DNA from: Myxococcales bacterium
Lineage (GTDB): Bacteria; Myxococcota; UBA796; SXON01
NCBI GenBank assembly: GCA_009692585.1
Contig: SHYX01000003.1
Coordinates: 62,001 to 126,000 of the forward strand
DNA length: 64,000 bases
Reading direction: 5' to 3'
The number at the start of each line of letters is the position of its first letter. Position 1 is the first letter of the stretch. Of the stretch, positions 28,844 through 38,279 are shown one piece after another. Under the pieces are notes generated by a model. That model made no database searches and was not told the origin of the DNA. It saw only the letters and a list, made by a program, of their open reading frames with translations. A program made the position numbers and the translations under genes.

Positions 28844-30064
28844 TTACTCCACCCGCCAGTATTTCACGCGGCCCGCGTCCGACTTGGTCTGATCGATAAC
28901 CGCAGTGATTTTTACCTGCACGCTGCCCACCACACCGGTCGAGACCACCGTGTACACGGTATTCTTGTTGGTACAGTTGGCCTCGAAGTCACTCGACAGC
29001 GTGATGCCCTTCTGTTCGGTCAGGGCCGTCTTGAAGTCGGCGCACGACGCGATGACGTTGCCATCGACCTTCCATTGGTTCAGCGCTGCGATCGCCTCGT
29101 CCACCTGGGAGTCGGTGGTCAGCCCGCCGTACGCGCGCAGCATCATCCCCAGCACGTCAGGATCGGCACAGGTGATGTTGACCTTCTTGCCCCCATAGAT
29201 CGTGATCTTGTCGCCCCAACGCTCGTAGACGTTGTCCTGCCAGCCTTCGACCAGCCGGATCTCTTCGGTACTGTCGAAGGGCGCGTTCTTGGCGAGGTAT
29301 GGGGACGTCAGCCCGTTGTAATAGTTGTCTTCGTAGCTGCCCTGGCCGCTGGCCACGGTGTTGTCGGCGTCGACCCAGTCGGCGAGGTTCCCTATCAACT
29401 CCAACTCGGTGAGGTCGCGCTCGCGGAGCCACTGCTCGTTTTCTTCGCCCGACATCAGCGCGTCCATGGTCTTGTACACGGAGTCGTCGATGAGCGGTTC
29501 CTTGTGACTGGACAGCGCCGAGATGTTGATCTTGCAGTCCTCGCCCTCGATCACCGTGGTGAAGTCGCCGGTGAAATCCAGGAAGTTCTTCTTGCCGAAG
29601 CGGGAGCTGCCCTCCCGGGAGGCCTCGGTGGTCCCCTCGGTCGCCTGCCCGGTGGCCATGAGCTGGTCGACGTCCTCGTCGTCGACATCTCCGCCCGCCA
29701 CCAGCATGCTGCGCATCATCCCGGTGTTGATGAACGGCAGGTAGCTGATGAGCGGGTCGGTGCAGCTGATCCCCATCGCCGACACCATGGTGCAGTACTC
29801 CTTGTTACTCGTCAGCATCTTGCCGATCTGCTTGTTCCCCAGCAGCACAAGTCGCGACAGGCTGATCCCGGAATTGGCGATCCAGTAGGCTTGGGAGGCA
29901 TCGCGGGTGTGCGCCGCCGCCACAAATCGAACGCGCGAAGAAAAGTCGATGTCCGTCACCAGCACAGTCAGGAACATGATCGCGGCGATCACCACCAACA
30001 GCGCGATGCCTCCGCGTGAGCGACGGGCGCGACGACGAGCCAGGAGGAGACGGGACCGCGCCAT
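28844..30064 (-). CDS. gspK: Type II secretion minor pseudopilin GspK
   Basis: 406 residues from ATG 30064. The N-terminus has a run of Arg/Lys, then RGGIALLVVIAAIMFLTVLVTDI, a class III pilin-type segment without the usual Glu5, as is normal for GspK. The large soluble part includes EDCKINISAL, LIGNLADWVDADNTVASGQG and Asp/Asn-rich calcium-type loops. GspK caps the pseudopilus tip with GspI and GspJ. A longer upstream frame exists, but the start here overlaps the gspJ stop (ATGA). Confidence 0.9.
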   Translation of the reverse strand: MARSRLLLARRRARRSRGGIALLVVIAAIMFLTVLVTDIDFSSRVRFVAAAHTRDASQAYWIANSGISLSRLVLLGNKQIGKMLTSNKEYCTMVSAMGISCTDPLISYLPFINTGMMRSMLVAGGDVDDEDVDQLMATGQATEGTTEASREGSSRFGKKNFLDFTGDFTTVIEGEDCKINISALSSHKEPLIDDSVYKTMDALMSGEENEQWLRERDLTELELIGNLADWVDADNTVASGQGSYEDNYYNGLTSPYLAKNAPFDSTEEIRLVEGWQDNVYERWGDKITIYGGKKVNITCADPDVLGMMLRAYGGLTTDSQVDEAIAALNQWKVDGNVIASCADFKTALTEQKGITLSSDFEANCTNKNTVYTVVSTGVVGSVQVKITAVIDQTKSDAGRVKYWRVE

Positions 30065-30762
30065 CAGTTGTTGTCCTCCGTCGAGGTGCTCGACGCCAGG
30101 GTCAGGCGGTCGGCGTAATGCAACAACACGGTCGTGGCATAGGGCCGCTCGACAAGCCGTCCCTCTTCCTCGGGATCCGGAACCAGGAAGACCAGCGCAA
30201 TCTGCACCGCGCGCGGCAGGGAATTGGCGGTATCGACGCCGGTGGAGTCCCACTCGTCCAACCAGGTGTTGGTCTTGGGGTTGATGTACCGGTAGTTGAT
30301 GTCCTTGAGGTGGTAGGCCAGGGGCGAGATGAGCCCGTCGTTCTCGGGCTCGTGGTCGATTCGGGGCGCCTCGCGACGCAGAAGCACCTTGGCGCCATCC
30401 ATCGTCGGGTCGTCTTCGGTCCAGTAGGTGACCTCGGTCTGGTCACATTCGCGCGACTCCCGATACATCCGATGGTGCGACAACGTCGTGAACCAGAGCT
30501 GGTCGGGATCGTCGTTCTTGCCGATGAACTGGGTTCGATAGGTGTTGACCGCGCTCGTATTTTCGGTGAGATACGCAAGCCTGAGATCGCGCCGGAGGCG
30601 GTCCAGCGCCACGCGCGCCGACTGGTTGGCCGCGTCTTCCTCCTCCAACACATCGCGGGTGTCGAGCGCGCTGGAGAGGGTCTCCAACGTGAGCATCCCG
30701 ATCATGGCGAGGATGCCGATGGCGACCACGACTTCGAGGAGGGTGAACCCGCGCCGGTTCAT
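30064..30762 (-). CDS. gspJ: Type II secretion minor pseudopilin GspJ
   Basis: 232 residues from ATG 30762. Prepilin signal MNRRGFTLLEVVVAIGILAMIGML: Gly-Phe cleavage site with Glu5. Then the GspJ-like body RVALDRLRRDLRLAYLTEN, DQLWFTTLSHHRMYRESRECDQTEVTYW. GspJ forms the tip complex with GspI and GspK. Overlaps gspI by 4 bp and gspK by one codon base. Confidence 0.92.
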   Translation of the reverse strand: MNRRGFTLLEVVVAIGILAMIGMLTLETLSSALDTRDVLEEEDAANQSARVALDRLRRDLRLAYLTENTSAVNTYRTQFIGKNDDPDQLWFTTLSHHRMYRESRECDQTEVTYWTEDDPTMDGAKVLLRREAPRIDHEPENDGLISPLAYHLKDINYRYINPKTNTWLDEWDSTGVDTANSLPRAVQIALVFLVPDPEEEGRLVERPYATTVLLHYADRLTLASSTSTEDNN

Positions 30763-31394
30763 TGCGACACCCCCGCGATCGCGACGGTGCCGCTGGGATT
30801 GAACACATGGGACACGAGTTCCACGCAGCTCTCGCACAGTTCGTCCGCTTCAAGGTCGCCCGGGTCGTCGCCCCACCACACCACCACCCGCACCTCGCGC
30901 ATCCACGGCGACAACATCTCGCTCATCGCCTCGGGTGTCAGAAACGCCGAGAACAGGCTGGCGTCCACGCCGGCGTCGTCCGCAGTCGAGGTGCTGCTGG
31001 ACCCGGAGCTCTCGTTGTCCTTCGACAACTCTTCGAGGGTACCGGCGATGTCGCCCAGCTCCATCTCTACCGGGCGTACTGTCCACGCATACCCGTACTC
31101 GTCATACTCCCCCTCGAAATCGACGACCTCGCCATACTCCCCGTTGTCGCCGAAATCTTCAAAACTGCCATCCTCGCCCTTGATGGTGTCGGAGAACCCA
31201 TCCATCTCGAGGGTCAGGAGCACTTCGGCCAGCTTGGCTTCGGCGAGCGAGTTCGCGGTGAGGATGCGTTGGCTGTCGATCGTCTGGAGCACGCTGCCGG
31301 ACTGAGATTCCACCAGCACCATGAGCGACACCGCGAGGATCGTCAGCGCGATGACGATCTCGATCAGCGTGAAGGCTTGGCGGCGGGTGGTCAT
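30759..31394 (-). CDS. gspI: Type II secretion minor pseudopilin GspI
   Basis: 211 residues from ATG 31394. Prepilin signal RRQAFTLIEIVIALTILAVSLMVLVE with Ala-Phe cleavage and Glu5, then LAEAKLAEVLLTLE as in GspI. An acidic insertion (about 85-125) and a Ser-rich stretch SSGSSSTST make it longer than typical GspI (about 125). The C-terminal VRVVVWWGDDPGD is a usual GspI feature. Confidence 0.9.
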   Translation of the reverse strand: MTTRRQAFTLIEIVIALTILAVSLMVLVESQSGSVLQTIDSQRILTANSLAEAKLAEVLLTLEMDGFSDTIKGEDGSFEDFGDNGEYGEVVDFEGEYDEYGYAWTVRPVEMELGDIAGTLEELSKDNESSGSSSTSTADDAGVDASLFSAFLTPEAMSEMLSPWMREVRVVVWWGDDPGDLEADELCESCVELVSHVFNPSGTVAIAGVSQ

Positions 31395-32095
31395 TTGGAT
31401 TCCGGCGCCTCGGACGGGATCCACGACAGCGCCGCGCCGATCTCGGTCTCTTCGGTCTCGATCCGCACCTCACCGGAGAAGGGTTCGACCTCTATGGTGT
31501 AGCCATCAGCGGGGTCATCGACGTCCACGATGCGAATCACCGTGAACTCCATGGTCCCGTCGGGAAAGATGTGGCTGTAGACGCGCGCTTCGTCCTCGGC
31601 CGTCTCCGGGGGGTCCTTCGATGGGGTGATCGGCTGGCCGTACTGGGGCGTGTATACGTACGCGTAGCGACAGCGGGCCGACAAGGTGCCACTGGTGGGA
31701 AATCCCGGAACGCTCAGCCCAGCAAAACGCCCGTTTCGGTCCACGATGTCGGCCGCCTCCCCCTTGGCGATCTCCTTGTCGGTGAAGCGCTTCAGTTGGC
31801 GCTTCTGCTCGTCCTCGTACCGCTCGCGCTCACGCGGCTCGGAGAAGATGAGCGCCCCAGGATCGCCGACCTCCACCTTCCACGTGCTCTTGTCCAGGTT
31901 GTATTCAATGCGGAACGTCACGTTCCGGAGCATCGCCTCGGTCTGCAAAAGCCGGTAGATGTCCGCCATCGCCTTGGCCTCGCCGCGTTGTTGAAGGTCG
32001 AAGATCGAACTGAGCGCGGGCGCGCCGACGGCGAGGACCACGCCGATCACGGCGAGGACGACCACCATCTCGATGAGTGACACTCCGCGGCGCAT
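31391..32095 (-). CDS. gspH: Type II secretion minor pseudopilin GspH
   Basis: 234 residues from ATG 32095. Starts MRRGVSLIEMVVVLAVIGVVLAVG: prepilin peptidase site Gly-Val with Glu5 and hydrophobic helix. Then AMADIYRLLQTEAMLRNVTFRIEYNLD, the GspH layout. A hydrophilic insertion (PRERERYEDEQKRQLKRFTDKE) is present. A longer upstream frame in the track-like reading runs antisense to gspG and is not real. Three bp separate it from gspG. Confidence 0.88.
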   Translation of the reverse strand: MRRGVSLIEMVVVLAVIGVVLAVGAPALSSIFDLQQRGEAKAMADIYRLLQTEAMLRNVTFRIEYNLDKSTWKVEVGDPGALIFSEPRERERYEDEQKRQLKRFTDKEIAKGEAADIVDRNGRFAGLSVPGFPTSGTLSARCRYAYVYTPQYGQPITPSKDPPETAEDEARVYSHIFPDGTMEFTVIRIVDVDDPADGYTIEVEPFSGEVRIETEETEIGAALSWIPSEAPESK

Positions 32096-32097
32096 GC

Positions 32098-32514
32098 TTA
32101 CTCCGGTGCGACCCAGGATTGAATGTCGGCGTTGGCGTCTTCGCCGCCTTCTTGGCTGTCCTTGCCCAGCGACACGATACCGTAGTCCTGCTGCCCCGGC
32201 GTGCGCGGCGAGTAGTATTGGAAGCCGTTGCCCCACGCATCGGTGGGCACTTCGTTCTGGGGAAAGTACTTCTTGGCCGCATCCAGCCCCTCCGCCGTCG
32301 TCGGGTACCTCCCCTTGTGTTTGGCAGAGTAGGCGATGAGCGCTTTGTCGATGTTGTTCATCGATATCCGGGTCGCCGCCTGGTTGGCGTCGTCGAGGTA
32401 GCCGGTCACATTGACCGCGATCACCGTCATCAGCACGCCGATGATGGAGATGACGATCATGATCTCGACGAGCGACATGCCCTTGCGGCGATTCACGAGG
32501 CGGGTCTTGGACAT
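32098..32514 (-). CDS. gspG: Type II secretion major pseudopilin GspG
   Basis: 138 residues, full length. Prepilin signal RRKGMSLVEIMIVISIIGVLMT with Gly-Met cleavage and Glu5. The family block DDANQAATRISMNNIDKALIAYSAKHKGRYPTTAEGLDA is complete (given here as recognition only), followed by VPTDAWGNGFQYYSP and the calcium-site region DYGIVSLGKDSQEGGEDANADIQSW. GspG polymerises into the pseudopilus. A clear AGGAG ribosome site sits 7 bp upstream, in a 9-bp gap after gspF; strong translation is expected of the major subunit. Confidence 0.97.
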   Translation of the reverse strand: MSKTRLVNRRKGMSLVEIMIVISIIGVLMTVIAVNVTGYLDDANQAATRISMNNIDKALIAYSAKHKGRYPTTAEGLDAAKKYFPQNEVPTDAWGNGFQYYSPRTPGQQDYGIVSLGKDSQEGGEDANADIQSWVAPE

Positions 32515-32523
32515 TGGAAACTC

Positions 32524-33756
32524 CTAGCGGATTGCAGAGGTCATCTGGAGCATGGGCAACAGGATGCCGAGGGCGATGAGCGCGACGACGAGGCCCATGA
32601 AAACGGTGAGGATGGGTGTCAACAACGAGGTCAGCGAGTTGACCGTATTTTCGACTTCGGCGTCGTAGGCATCGGCCACCTTGGTCAGCATGTTTTCCAG
32701 CTCTCCGGTCTTTTCGCCGATGGTGATCATGTGGGTGACGATGGGCGGAAACTCCCCGCTGGCTTTGAGCGGCACCGCGATCGACTGCCCCTCGGCGATG
32801 TTCTTGGCGGCCGACTCGACCGCCGCGGCGATGAGGTCGTTGCCAACGACCGTCTTGACGATCGTAAGCGCAGCGAGGATGGGGACACCGGACACCAGGA
32901 GGGTACCGAGCGTGCGACAGAAGCGAGAAACGGCGACGGTACGATTGAGCGGTCCGAAAACCGGCAGCCTCAGCTGGGTCCGATGCCACCACGCGCGACC
33001 CCTGGGCGTCCGGAGCCAACGGCGGTAGCCAAAGACGGCAAGGGCGATGGTACCGAACAGGACGATGGGGTGGCCCGTGACCAGATTGGAGATGGCGAAC
33101 AGGGCTTGCGTGAGCAACGGCAGCGCCTTTCCATAACTGTCGAAGATCCGCTTGATCCGAGGGATGACGAATGTGAACAATCCAAGGACGAGCCCAGACG
33201 AAACCACCATCATCAGGATGGGGTACGTCACCGCTGCCACGAGCTTTCCACGCAAGGCAACGGTCGCTTCGGTGTAGGCGGCCAGCCGCTGAAGCACCAG
33301 CTCCAACGCGCCGGACTGTTCGCCTGCCGAGATCATGTTGATGAACAGATCGTCAAAGACCGTGGGGTGATTTTTTAGCGCCCGGGCAAGGGTGGAGCCT
33401 TCGTTGACCTTCTCGCGCACGTCGGTCAGCACCGACTTGAGCTTGGGGTTCTCGGTCTGCTCGCAAAGGGCGGTCAGCGCATCGACCATCGGGATGCCCG
33501 CCCCGACGAGCGTCGACATCTGCGTGGCGAGCGTGGCCATGTCCTGCGGCCCGACGCGCTGCAGGTACTTCGAGAAGTCGATCTCGATCGCCAGGCCCTT
33601 GCCCTTGACGGTGCCCGAGCGCTGCTCGTTCACGTCGGTAGGAAACAGCCCCTGCTTTTTGAGCCGTCCACGGGCGGTGCGCGCGGAGTCGGCATCGATG
33701 ACGCCCTTGACCGCCTTGCCGGCCGCGTCGAAGCCTGCGTAGTCGAAGACTGCCAT
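32524..33756 (-). CDS. gspF: Type II secretion inner-membrane platform protein GspF
   Basis: 410 residues. N-terminus MAVFDYAGFDAAGKAVKGVIDADSARTARGRLKKQGLFPTDV is diagnostic. Two T2SSF domains follow (FATQMSTLVGAGIPMVDAL-like and CRTLGTLLVSGVPILAALTI), with three membrane helices (at about 170, 215 and 380). GspF contacts GspE and the pseudopilins. Start overlaps the gspE stop by one base (TGATG). Confidence 0.97.
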   Translation of the reverse strand: MAVFDYAGFDAAGKAVKGVIDADSARTARGRLKKQGLFPTDVNEQRSGTVKGKGLAIEIDFSKYLQRVGPQDMATLATQMSTLVGAGIPMVDALTALCEQTENPKLKSVLTDVREKVNEGSTLARALKNHPTVFDDLFINMISAGEQSGALELVLQRLAAYTEATVALRGKLVAAVTYPILMMVVSSGLVLGLFTFVIPRIKRIFDSYGKALPLLTQALFAISNLVTGHPIVLFGTIALAVFGYRRWLRTPRGRAWWHRTQLRLPVFGPLNRTVAVSRFCRTLGTLLVSGVPILAALTIVKTVVGNDLIAAAVESAAKNIAEGQSIAVPLKASGEFPPIVTHMITIGEKTGELENMLTKVADAYDAEVENTVNSLTSLLTPILTVFMGLVVALIALGILLPMLQMTSAIR

Positions 33757-35468
33757 CAGGCCTCCGAGACGTCGACCTGGGTGACACGCATCACCTCGTC
33801 GAGCGAGGTGCGGCCCTCCAGGACCACACGGATGCCGTCTTCACGGAGGGTGCGCATGCCCTGCTCGCGGGCCTTGCGGGCCACCTCGGTGGTCGGTGCG
33901 TTGCGCAGGACCAACTCCCGCACCTCCTCGGTGACGCTGAGGAACTCGTAGACGCCGCTGCGGCCGCGGTACCCGGTCGAAAGACACGCCGGGCAACCCT
34001 TGGCCTTGTAGATGACCGACACGCTCACCTGGGCGCGGGTCATACCGGCCTCGGCCAGCTCCCCATCGGTGGGGATGTGCTGCACCTTGCATTCCGGGCA
34101 GAGCCGACGCAAGAGCCGCTGCGCCAGGACGGCCAACAGCGAGCTGGTGACGAGGAACTTCTCGACGCCCATGTCGATGAGCCGCGTGAACGCGGTGGCG
34201 GCGTCGTTGGTGTGCAGCGTACTGAACACCAGATGACCGGTAAGCGAGGCCTGGACAGCGTTGTCGGCGGTCTCCTTGTCGCGGATCTCACCGACGAGGA
34301 TGACGTCGGGGTCCTGCCGTAGATGCGCGCGGAGGGCGGAAGCGAAGGTCAGCTCGATCTTCGGGTTGACCTGCGTCTGCCCGATGCCGCGCAGCTCGTA
34401 TTCGATGGGGTCCTCGATGGTGAGGATGTTCAGATCGGGGGCGTTGATCTCCGCGAGCGCCGAGTACAACGTCGTCGTCTTCCCCGAGCCCGTGGGTCCG
34501 GTCACCAGCACGATTCCGTGCGGCTTCTGGATGACCTCGCGGAACAGGGCCAGACAGTCCGCTGCCATGCCGACACCGTCCAGGGAAAAGACGGTCCCCT
34601 TCTCCAGGATCCTCATCACCACGCGCTCACCGTGGCGAACGGGCAGGGTGGACACCCGCAGATCGATCTCCCGCCCGGCGAAGCGGGTCCGGATCCGCCC
34701 GTCCTGCGGGATGCGCTTCTCGGCAATGTTGAGCCCGGCCATGATCTTGACCCGACTCACGATGCTGGCCTGGAGCTTGGGCGGTGGCTTCACGATCTCG
34801 TAGAGCACGCCGTCGATGCGAAAGCGCACCACCAGCTCCTTCTCGAACGGCTCGATGTGGATGTCGCTCGCCCGATCCTTGACCGCATTGCTCAAGAGGC
34901 TGTTGACGAACTTGATGATCGGCGCCTGATTGGGGTCGTCGACGATGTCGCCGGTCAGATTCAGATCACCCGTTCCATCGTCCTCGATGCCGTCCTCGAT
35001 GATACCTTCGAGGGTGGCCGAGGCGCTCTTCGCGGCACGATCATACGCCTTATTCGTTGCGTTTCGTAATACATCAGCCGAGACGACGAACGGCCGGATC
35101 GGGCTCTGGTACAGGAGCCGCAGGTCTTCGAGCACGGTGAGCGCCCGCCCGTCGGCGATGGCCACGCGCACGAACGCACCATCGCGCCAACACGGCAAGA
35201 ACCCTTCCTCGCGCGCCATCGCCAGCGAGATGGGGGTCACCAACTCGACGTCGACGGCTTCGTGGTCGATGCTCTCGCGGAACGGGAGGCCCAACATCGC
35301 GGCAAGCGCCTTGCCCACCGCCTCGGACGGGGCCGCCCCAACCCTCTGGATGCCCTCGAGAAGCGACACTCCGCTACGTTCTGACTCACGACGAGCATCG
35401 CGCAGGCGGGTGGCGTCGGCGCCCCCCTGGGCCAGACGTTCTTCGAGGCCGACGCGGCGGATCGCCAT
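33756..35468 (-). CDS. gspE: Type II secretion ATPase GspE
   Basis: 570 residues. N-terminal GspE domains (about 1-150), then the secretion ATPase core: FVNSLLSNAVKDRASDIHIEPFE, Walker A GPTGSGKTTTLYSAL, Asp box NILTIEDPIEY, Walker B DPDVILVGEIRD, His box GHLVFSTLHTNDA. A C-terminal zinc motif is present (CPEC then CPAC about 30 residues later). All motor residues present. It powers pseudopilus assembly at the inner membrane with GspF and GspL. Confidence 0.98.
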   Translation of the reverse strand: MAIRRVGLEERLAQGGADATRLRDARRESERSGVSLLEGIQRVGAAPSEAVGKALAAMLGLPFRESIDHEAVDVELVTPISLAMAREEGFLPCWRDGAFVRVAIADGRALTVLEDLRLLYQSPIRPFVVSADVLRNATNKAYDRAAKSASATLEGIIEDGIEDDGTGDLNLTGDIVDDPNQAPIIKFVNSLLSNAVKDRASDIHIEPFEKELVVRFRIDGVLYEIVKPPPKLQASIVSRVKIMAGLNIAEKRIPQDGRIRTRFAGREIDLRVSTLPVRHGERVVMRILEKGTVFSLDGVGMAADCLALFREVIQKPHGIVLVTGPTGSGKTTTLYSALAEINAPDLNILTIEDPIEYELRGIGQTQVNPKIELTFASALRAHLRQDPDVILVGEIRDKETADNAVQASLTGHLVFSTLHTNDAATAFTRLIDMGVEKFLVTSSLLAVLAQRLLRRLCPECKVQHIPTDGELAEAGMTRAQVSVSVIYKAKGCPACLSTGYRGRSGVYEFLSVTEEVRELVLRNAPTTEVARKAREQGMRTLREDGIRVVLEGRTSLDEVMRVTQVDVSEA

Positions 35469-35471
35469 CGG

Positions 35472-38279
35472 TCAGTTCCCGTCGCGGGGCGGGGGCGCGG
35501 CCGGAGCCGGGGTCGCGGGCGCCGGCGCGGGCTCGGCGTCCGGGGTGGTCGCGGTGGAAGGGAGGATGGTGCCGGCGCCCGCGTCGACGCCGATGGTCTC
35601 ACTCAAGGGGTGGGGCGCGGCCTTGGTGCGGTACTGACTGGGCTGGTCGATGGCGGTCATGGAGCCGGCCAGGATGCTGGCCATCTCCCTCTGCTGTTCA
35701 TCTCGCGACTTCCCGTAGAAACGTCGGATGAATTCCTGGCGTTGCGCCCACTTGACCCGGTAGACCTCTTCAAGGTCGTCCGCGTCGTTGATGACGTGCG
35801 GCGTCAAGAAGATGAGCAGGTTCGTCTTGCGCTCGGTGTTCCGCTTCCCACGGAAGAGCGCGCCGATGAGCGGGATGTCCCCGAGGATCGGAATCTTGGT
35901 CTCGACCTTGGTCGAGGTCCGGCCGATCAGACCCCCGATGACGATGGTCTGGTTGTCGTCGACGACCACCACGTTTTCGGTCTCGCGCTCCGAGGTGATG
36001 AAGCCGGCCGTACTGACGTCGAGCCCCGAGTTGTCCTCCTCCACCTCGGCCACCTTGAGCGACAGCTCCATGGTGACGGTGTTGGATTCGTTGATCTGGG
36101 GAGTGACCGTCAGCTCGATCCCGACGTCTTCGCGCTGGTAGCTGACAATCGGATTGTTGTTGTTGTCACGGCCGCTCGAGACCGGGAACGGAACGTTGCG
36201 GCCGACGCTGATCTTGGCGTCCTCGTTGTCGACGATGAGCAACGACGGATTGGAGAGGATGTCGACACCGGAGTTCGACGCCAGCGCATTGAGCGCGATT
36301 CCGAAGAGCGGCACCGAGATCGGACCGGCGGAGGTCGGAAGCTCCACCGTCTCCGCGCCGAAGATGCCCATTGCGAGGCCACTGAGGGCATCGGCGGTGA
36401 CACCCAGCGAATTACCGTTGAGTTGGGAAGAGAAGAACTGGGTGTTGCCATCCGCGTCGGGCAGGCCGCCATGGTAGCCGATGCCGAGGTCCATCTCGTC
36501 CTCGCTACCCACCTCCAGCACCACCGCCTCGACGAAGACCTGACGGCGGCGGATGTCCAGTTTGGAGATAACGCTCTGGATGACCCGGTAGTCCTCGGGC
36601 GCGGCGATGATCACCAGTGAGTTGGTGTTTTCATCAGCGGTCACCCGCATGCCGCTGTCGAACGCGGCGACCGCGCCGCCGCTGCCCCCGCCCGACCCGC
36701 CGAGACCGCCGAGACCGCCAGGGGGCCCCTGAGGTCCGTCACCCGGCGCCCCACCCGGCATGCCGCCACCGCTGCTGCGACCGCCGCTGCTACCCCCGCC
36801 GAAGCCGCTGCTGTTGGAGCCGCTGCTGCCGCTGCGACCGCTGGAGCCACTGCTCCGCTGGCTGTTGTTGCCACTGGTGCTCTTGCGGCTGGAGCTCGAC
36901 GAGCCCGACGACCGGCTGCTGGTGCCGCTGGAGCTGCTGCTGAGGTCCTGCAGCACGCTGGCCACGTCGGTGGCCTTGGCATTTTCCAAGTAGATCACGT
37001 GGATCTGCGAGCGACTGGACGGGTCGATATCGGCGTCCAGGGTGGCGATGAGCGACTTGACGTCGGCCAGGGCCTCTTCGTTGGCCAACAGGATCAGCGA
37101 ATTGGTACGCTCGTCCGAGATGATCTTCGAGATGTAGACGCCCTCGGCGCCCACGTTGGTTGACGAACCACCGGTCGCGCCTGCAGCCTCCGCGCCCTTG
37201 CCTTTCTTCCGGCCGGGCTTGTCGGCACCGCCGGAGCTCGACGACGTCGACGACGCGGCGACGGCGTACACCTCTTCAAGCACCTTTTCCACGTCCGCGG
37301 CCGTCGCGTGCTTCAGCGGGATCACCGCGAGCTTCGACTTCGGTGCCGCGACATCGAGCTGCGCGATGATGCGGCTCACCCGCCGGATGTTGTACGCGGC
37401 ATCGGTGACGATGAGCGTATTGGTGGGCAGGTAGGTGACCACCCGGACCTTGCTCCCCGCCAGCTCCTTGACCACCGAGCCCATGTCCGCCACGCTGACG
37501 TTCTCGAGCTGGATGATCTGTGTCACGAAGTTATCGGTTGCAGGCAGAGGATCGTCGGACTGATACACGCGCAGCGGCGTGTTGGCTGCTTCGGAGGTGG
37601 GAACGACCTTGGTGTTTTTACCCACCTGGACGGTGGTGTACCCGTTGACTTCGAGGGCGCTGAGGAAGGCCTCGTAGGCCTCGTCGATCGTCACCTGCTG
37701 GTGAGAGATGATCGTGACCTTGCCGCTGAGATCATCCTTGATGATGAAGTTCTTGCAGGTGATCTCGGCCATGTACTTGACCACGTCGCCCACCGGCGCG
37801 TCCACGTAGTCCATGGTGATCTTGGCCTTGCCCTGCACGCACGGCGCGTGCTGGATCACCGTCGCGGCGGCACCGCCGCCCGGCGCGCCCTCCCCTGCTG
37901 GTTGTCCCGCCGGGTTGCCCTCCAGCCCGCCTGGGGGACCACCCGGGACGCCCTGCATTCCACCCGGGACGCCCTGCATTCCACCCGGGACGCCCTGCAT
38001 TCCACCCGGGACGCCCTGCACGCCACCCTCTTGCCGCTCGCCACCTTCGCCAGGCTGCCTGCCCATCGGGTTCTGCCCGGGCACGCCCCCGTTGGCGCCC
38101 GGCATGCCCGGAATGGCCCGGCCCGGCGGCTTGCCGATGGCGGGGATGCGCTCGGGCTGCTCCTCACCGTCGGGGGGGTCCTGCCCCTCCTGCGCGAACG
38201 CGGTGGCACCGGCACCGAAGGCCAGCAGGATGAACACGCCGACGCCGGCGGTAGAAATCATGGGAAGGACCGGCTTCAT
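35472..38279 (-). CDS. gspD: Type II secretion secretin GspD, enlarged
   Basis: 935 residues against about 650 usual. Signal peptide, then a Gly/Pro/Met-rich region (about 35-135) with four GMQGVPG heptads. N0 domain: KITMDYVDAPVGDVVKYMAEITCKNFI. N1-N3 follow, with a 95-residue Ser/Gly-rich insertion inside N3 (about 445-540; runs such as SSSSSGTSSRSSGSSSSSR). The secretin barrel begins about 585, with VFVEAVVLEVGSEDEMDLG, ILSNPSLLIVDNEDAKISVG, and VVVDDNQTIVIGGLIGRT, and a C-terminal S domain. Forms the outer-membrane channel. Start overlaps the gspC stop (ATGA). Confidence 0.97.
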   Translation of the reverse strand: MKPVLPMISTAGVGVFILLAFGAGATAFAQEGQDPPDGEEQPERIPAIGKPPGRAIPGMPGANGGVPGQNPMGRQPGEGGERQEGGVQGVPGGMQGVPGGMQGVPGGMQGVPGGPPGGLEGNPAGQPAGEGAPGGGAAATVIQHAPCVQGKAKITMDYVDAPVGDVVKYMAEITCKNFIIKDDLSGKVTIISHQQVTIDEAYEAFLSALEVNGYTTVQVGKNTKVVPTSEAANTPLRVYQSDDPLPATDNFVTQIIQLENVSVADMGSVVKELAGSKVRVVTYLPTNTLIVTDAAYNIRRVSRIIAQLDVAAPKSKLAVIPLKHATAADVEKVLEEVYAVAASSTSSSSGGADKPGRKKGKGAEAAGATGGSSTNVGAEGVYISKIISDERTNSLILLANEEALADVKSLIATLDADIDPSSRSQIHVIYLENAKATDVASVLQDLSSSSSGTSSRSSGSSSSSRKSTSGNNSQRSSGSSGRSGSSGSNSSGFGGGSSGGRSSGGGMPGGAPGDGPQGPPGGLGGLGGSGGGSGGAVAAFDSGMRVTADENTNSLVIIAAPEDYRVIQSVISKLDIRRRQVFVEAVVLEVGSEDEMDLGIGYHGGLPDADGNTQFFSSQLNGNSLGVTADALSGLAMGIFGAETVELPTSAGPISVPLFGIALNALASNSGVDILSNPSLLIVDNEDAKISVGRNVPFPVSSGRDNNNNPIVSYQREDVGIELTVTPQINESNTVTMELSLKVAEVEEDNSGLDVSTAGFITSERETENVVVVDDNQTIVIGGLIGRTSTKVETKIPILGDIPLIGALFRGKRNTERKTNLLIFLTPHVINDADDLEEVYRVKWAQRQEFIRRFYGKSRDEQQREMASILAGSMTAIDQPSQYRTKAAPHPLSETIGVDAGAGTILPSTATTPDAEPAPAPATPAPAAPPPRDGN
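37940..38020 (-). repeat. 21-bp tandem repeat inside gspD
   Basis: A 21-bp unit (on plus strand CACCCGGGACGCCCTGCATTC) is present about 3.9 times in perfect head-to-tail copies (37940, 37961, 37982, 38003). On the coding strand it gives GMQGVPG heptads. The perfect identity implies recent slippage and possible length variation between strains. Confidence 0.95.

Noticed and set aside
37940..38020. Regular short repeats considered as a CRISPR array
   Set aside because: Units are contiguous 21-mers without spacers and lie in frame within gspD.
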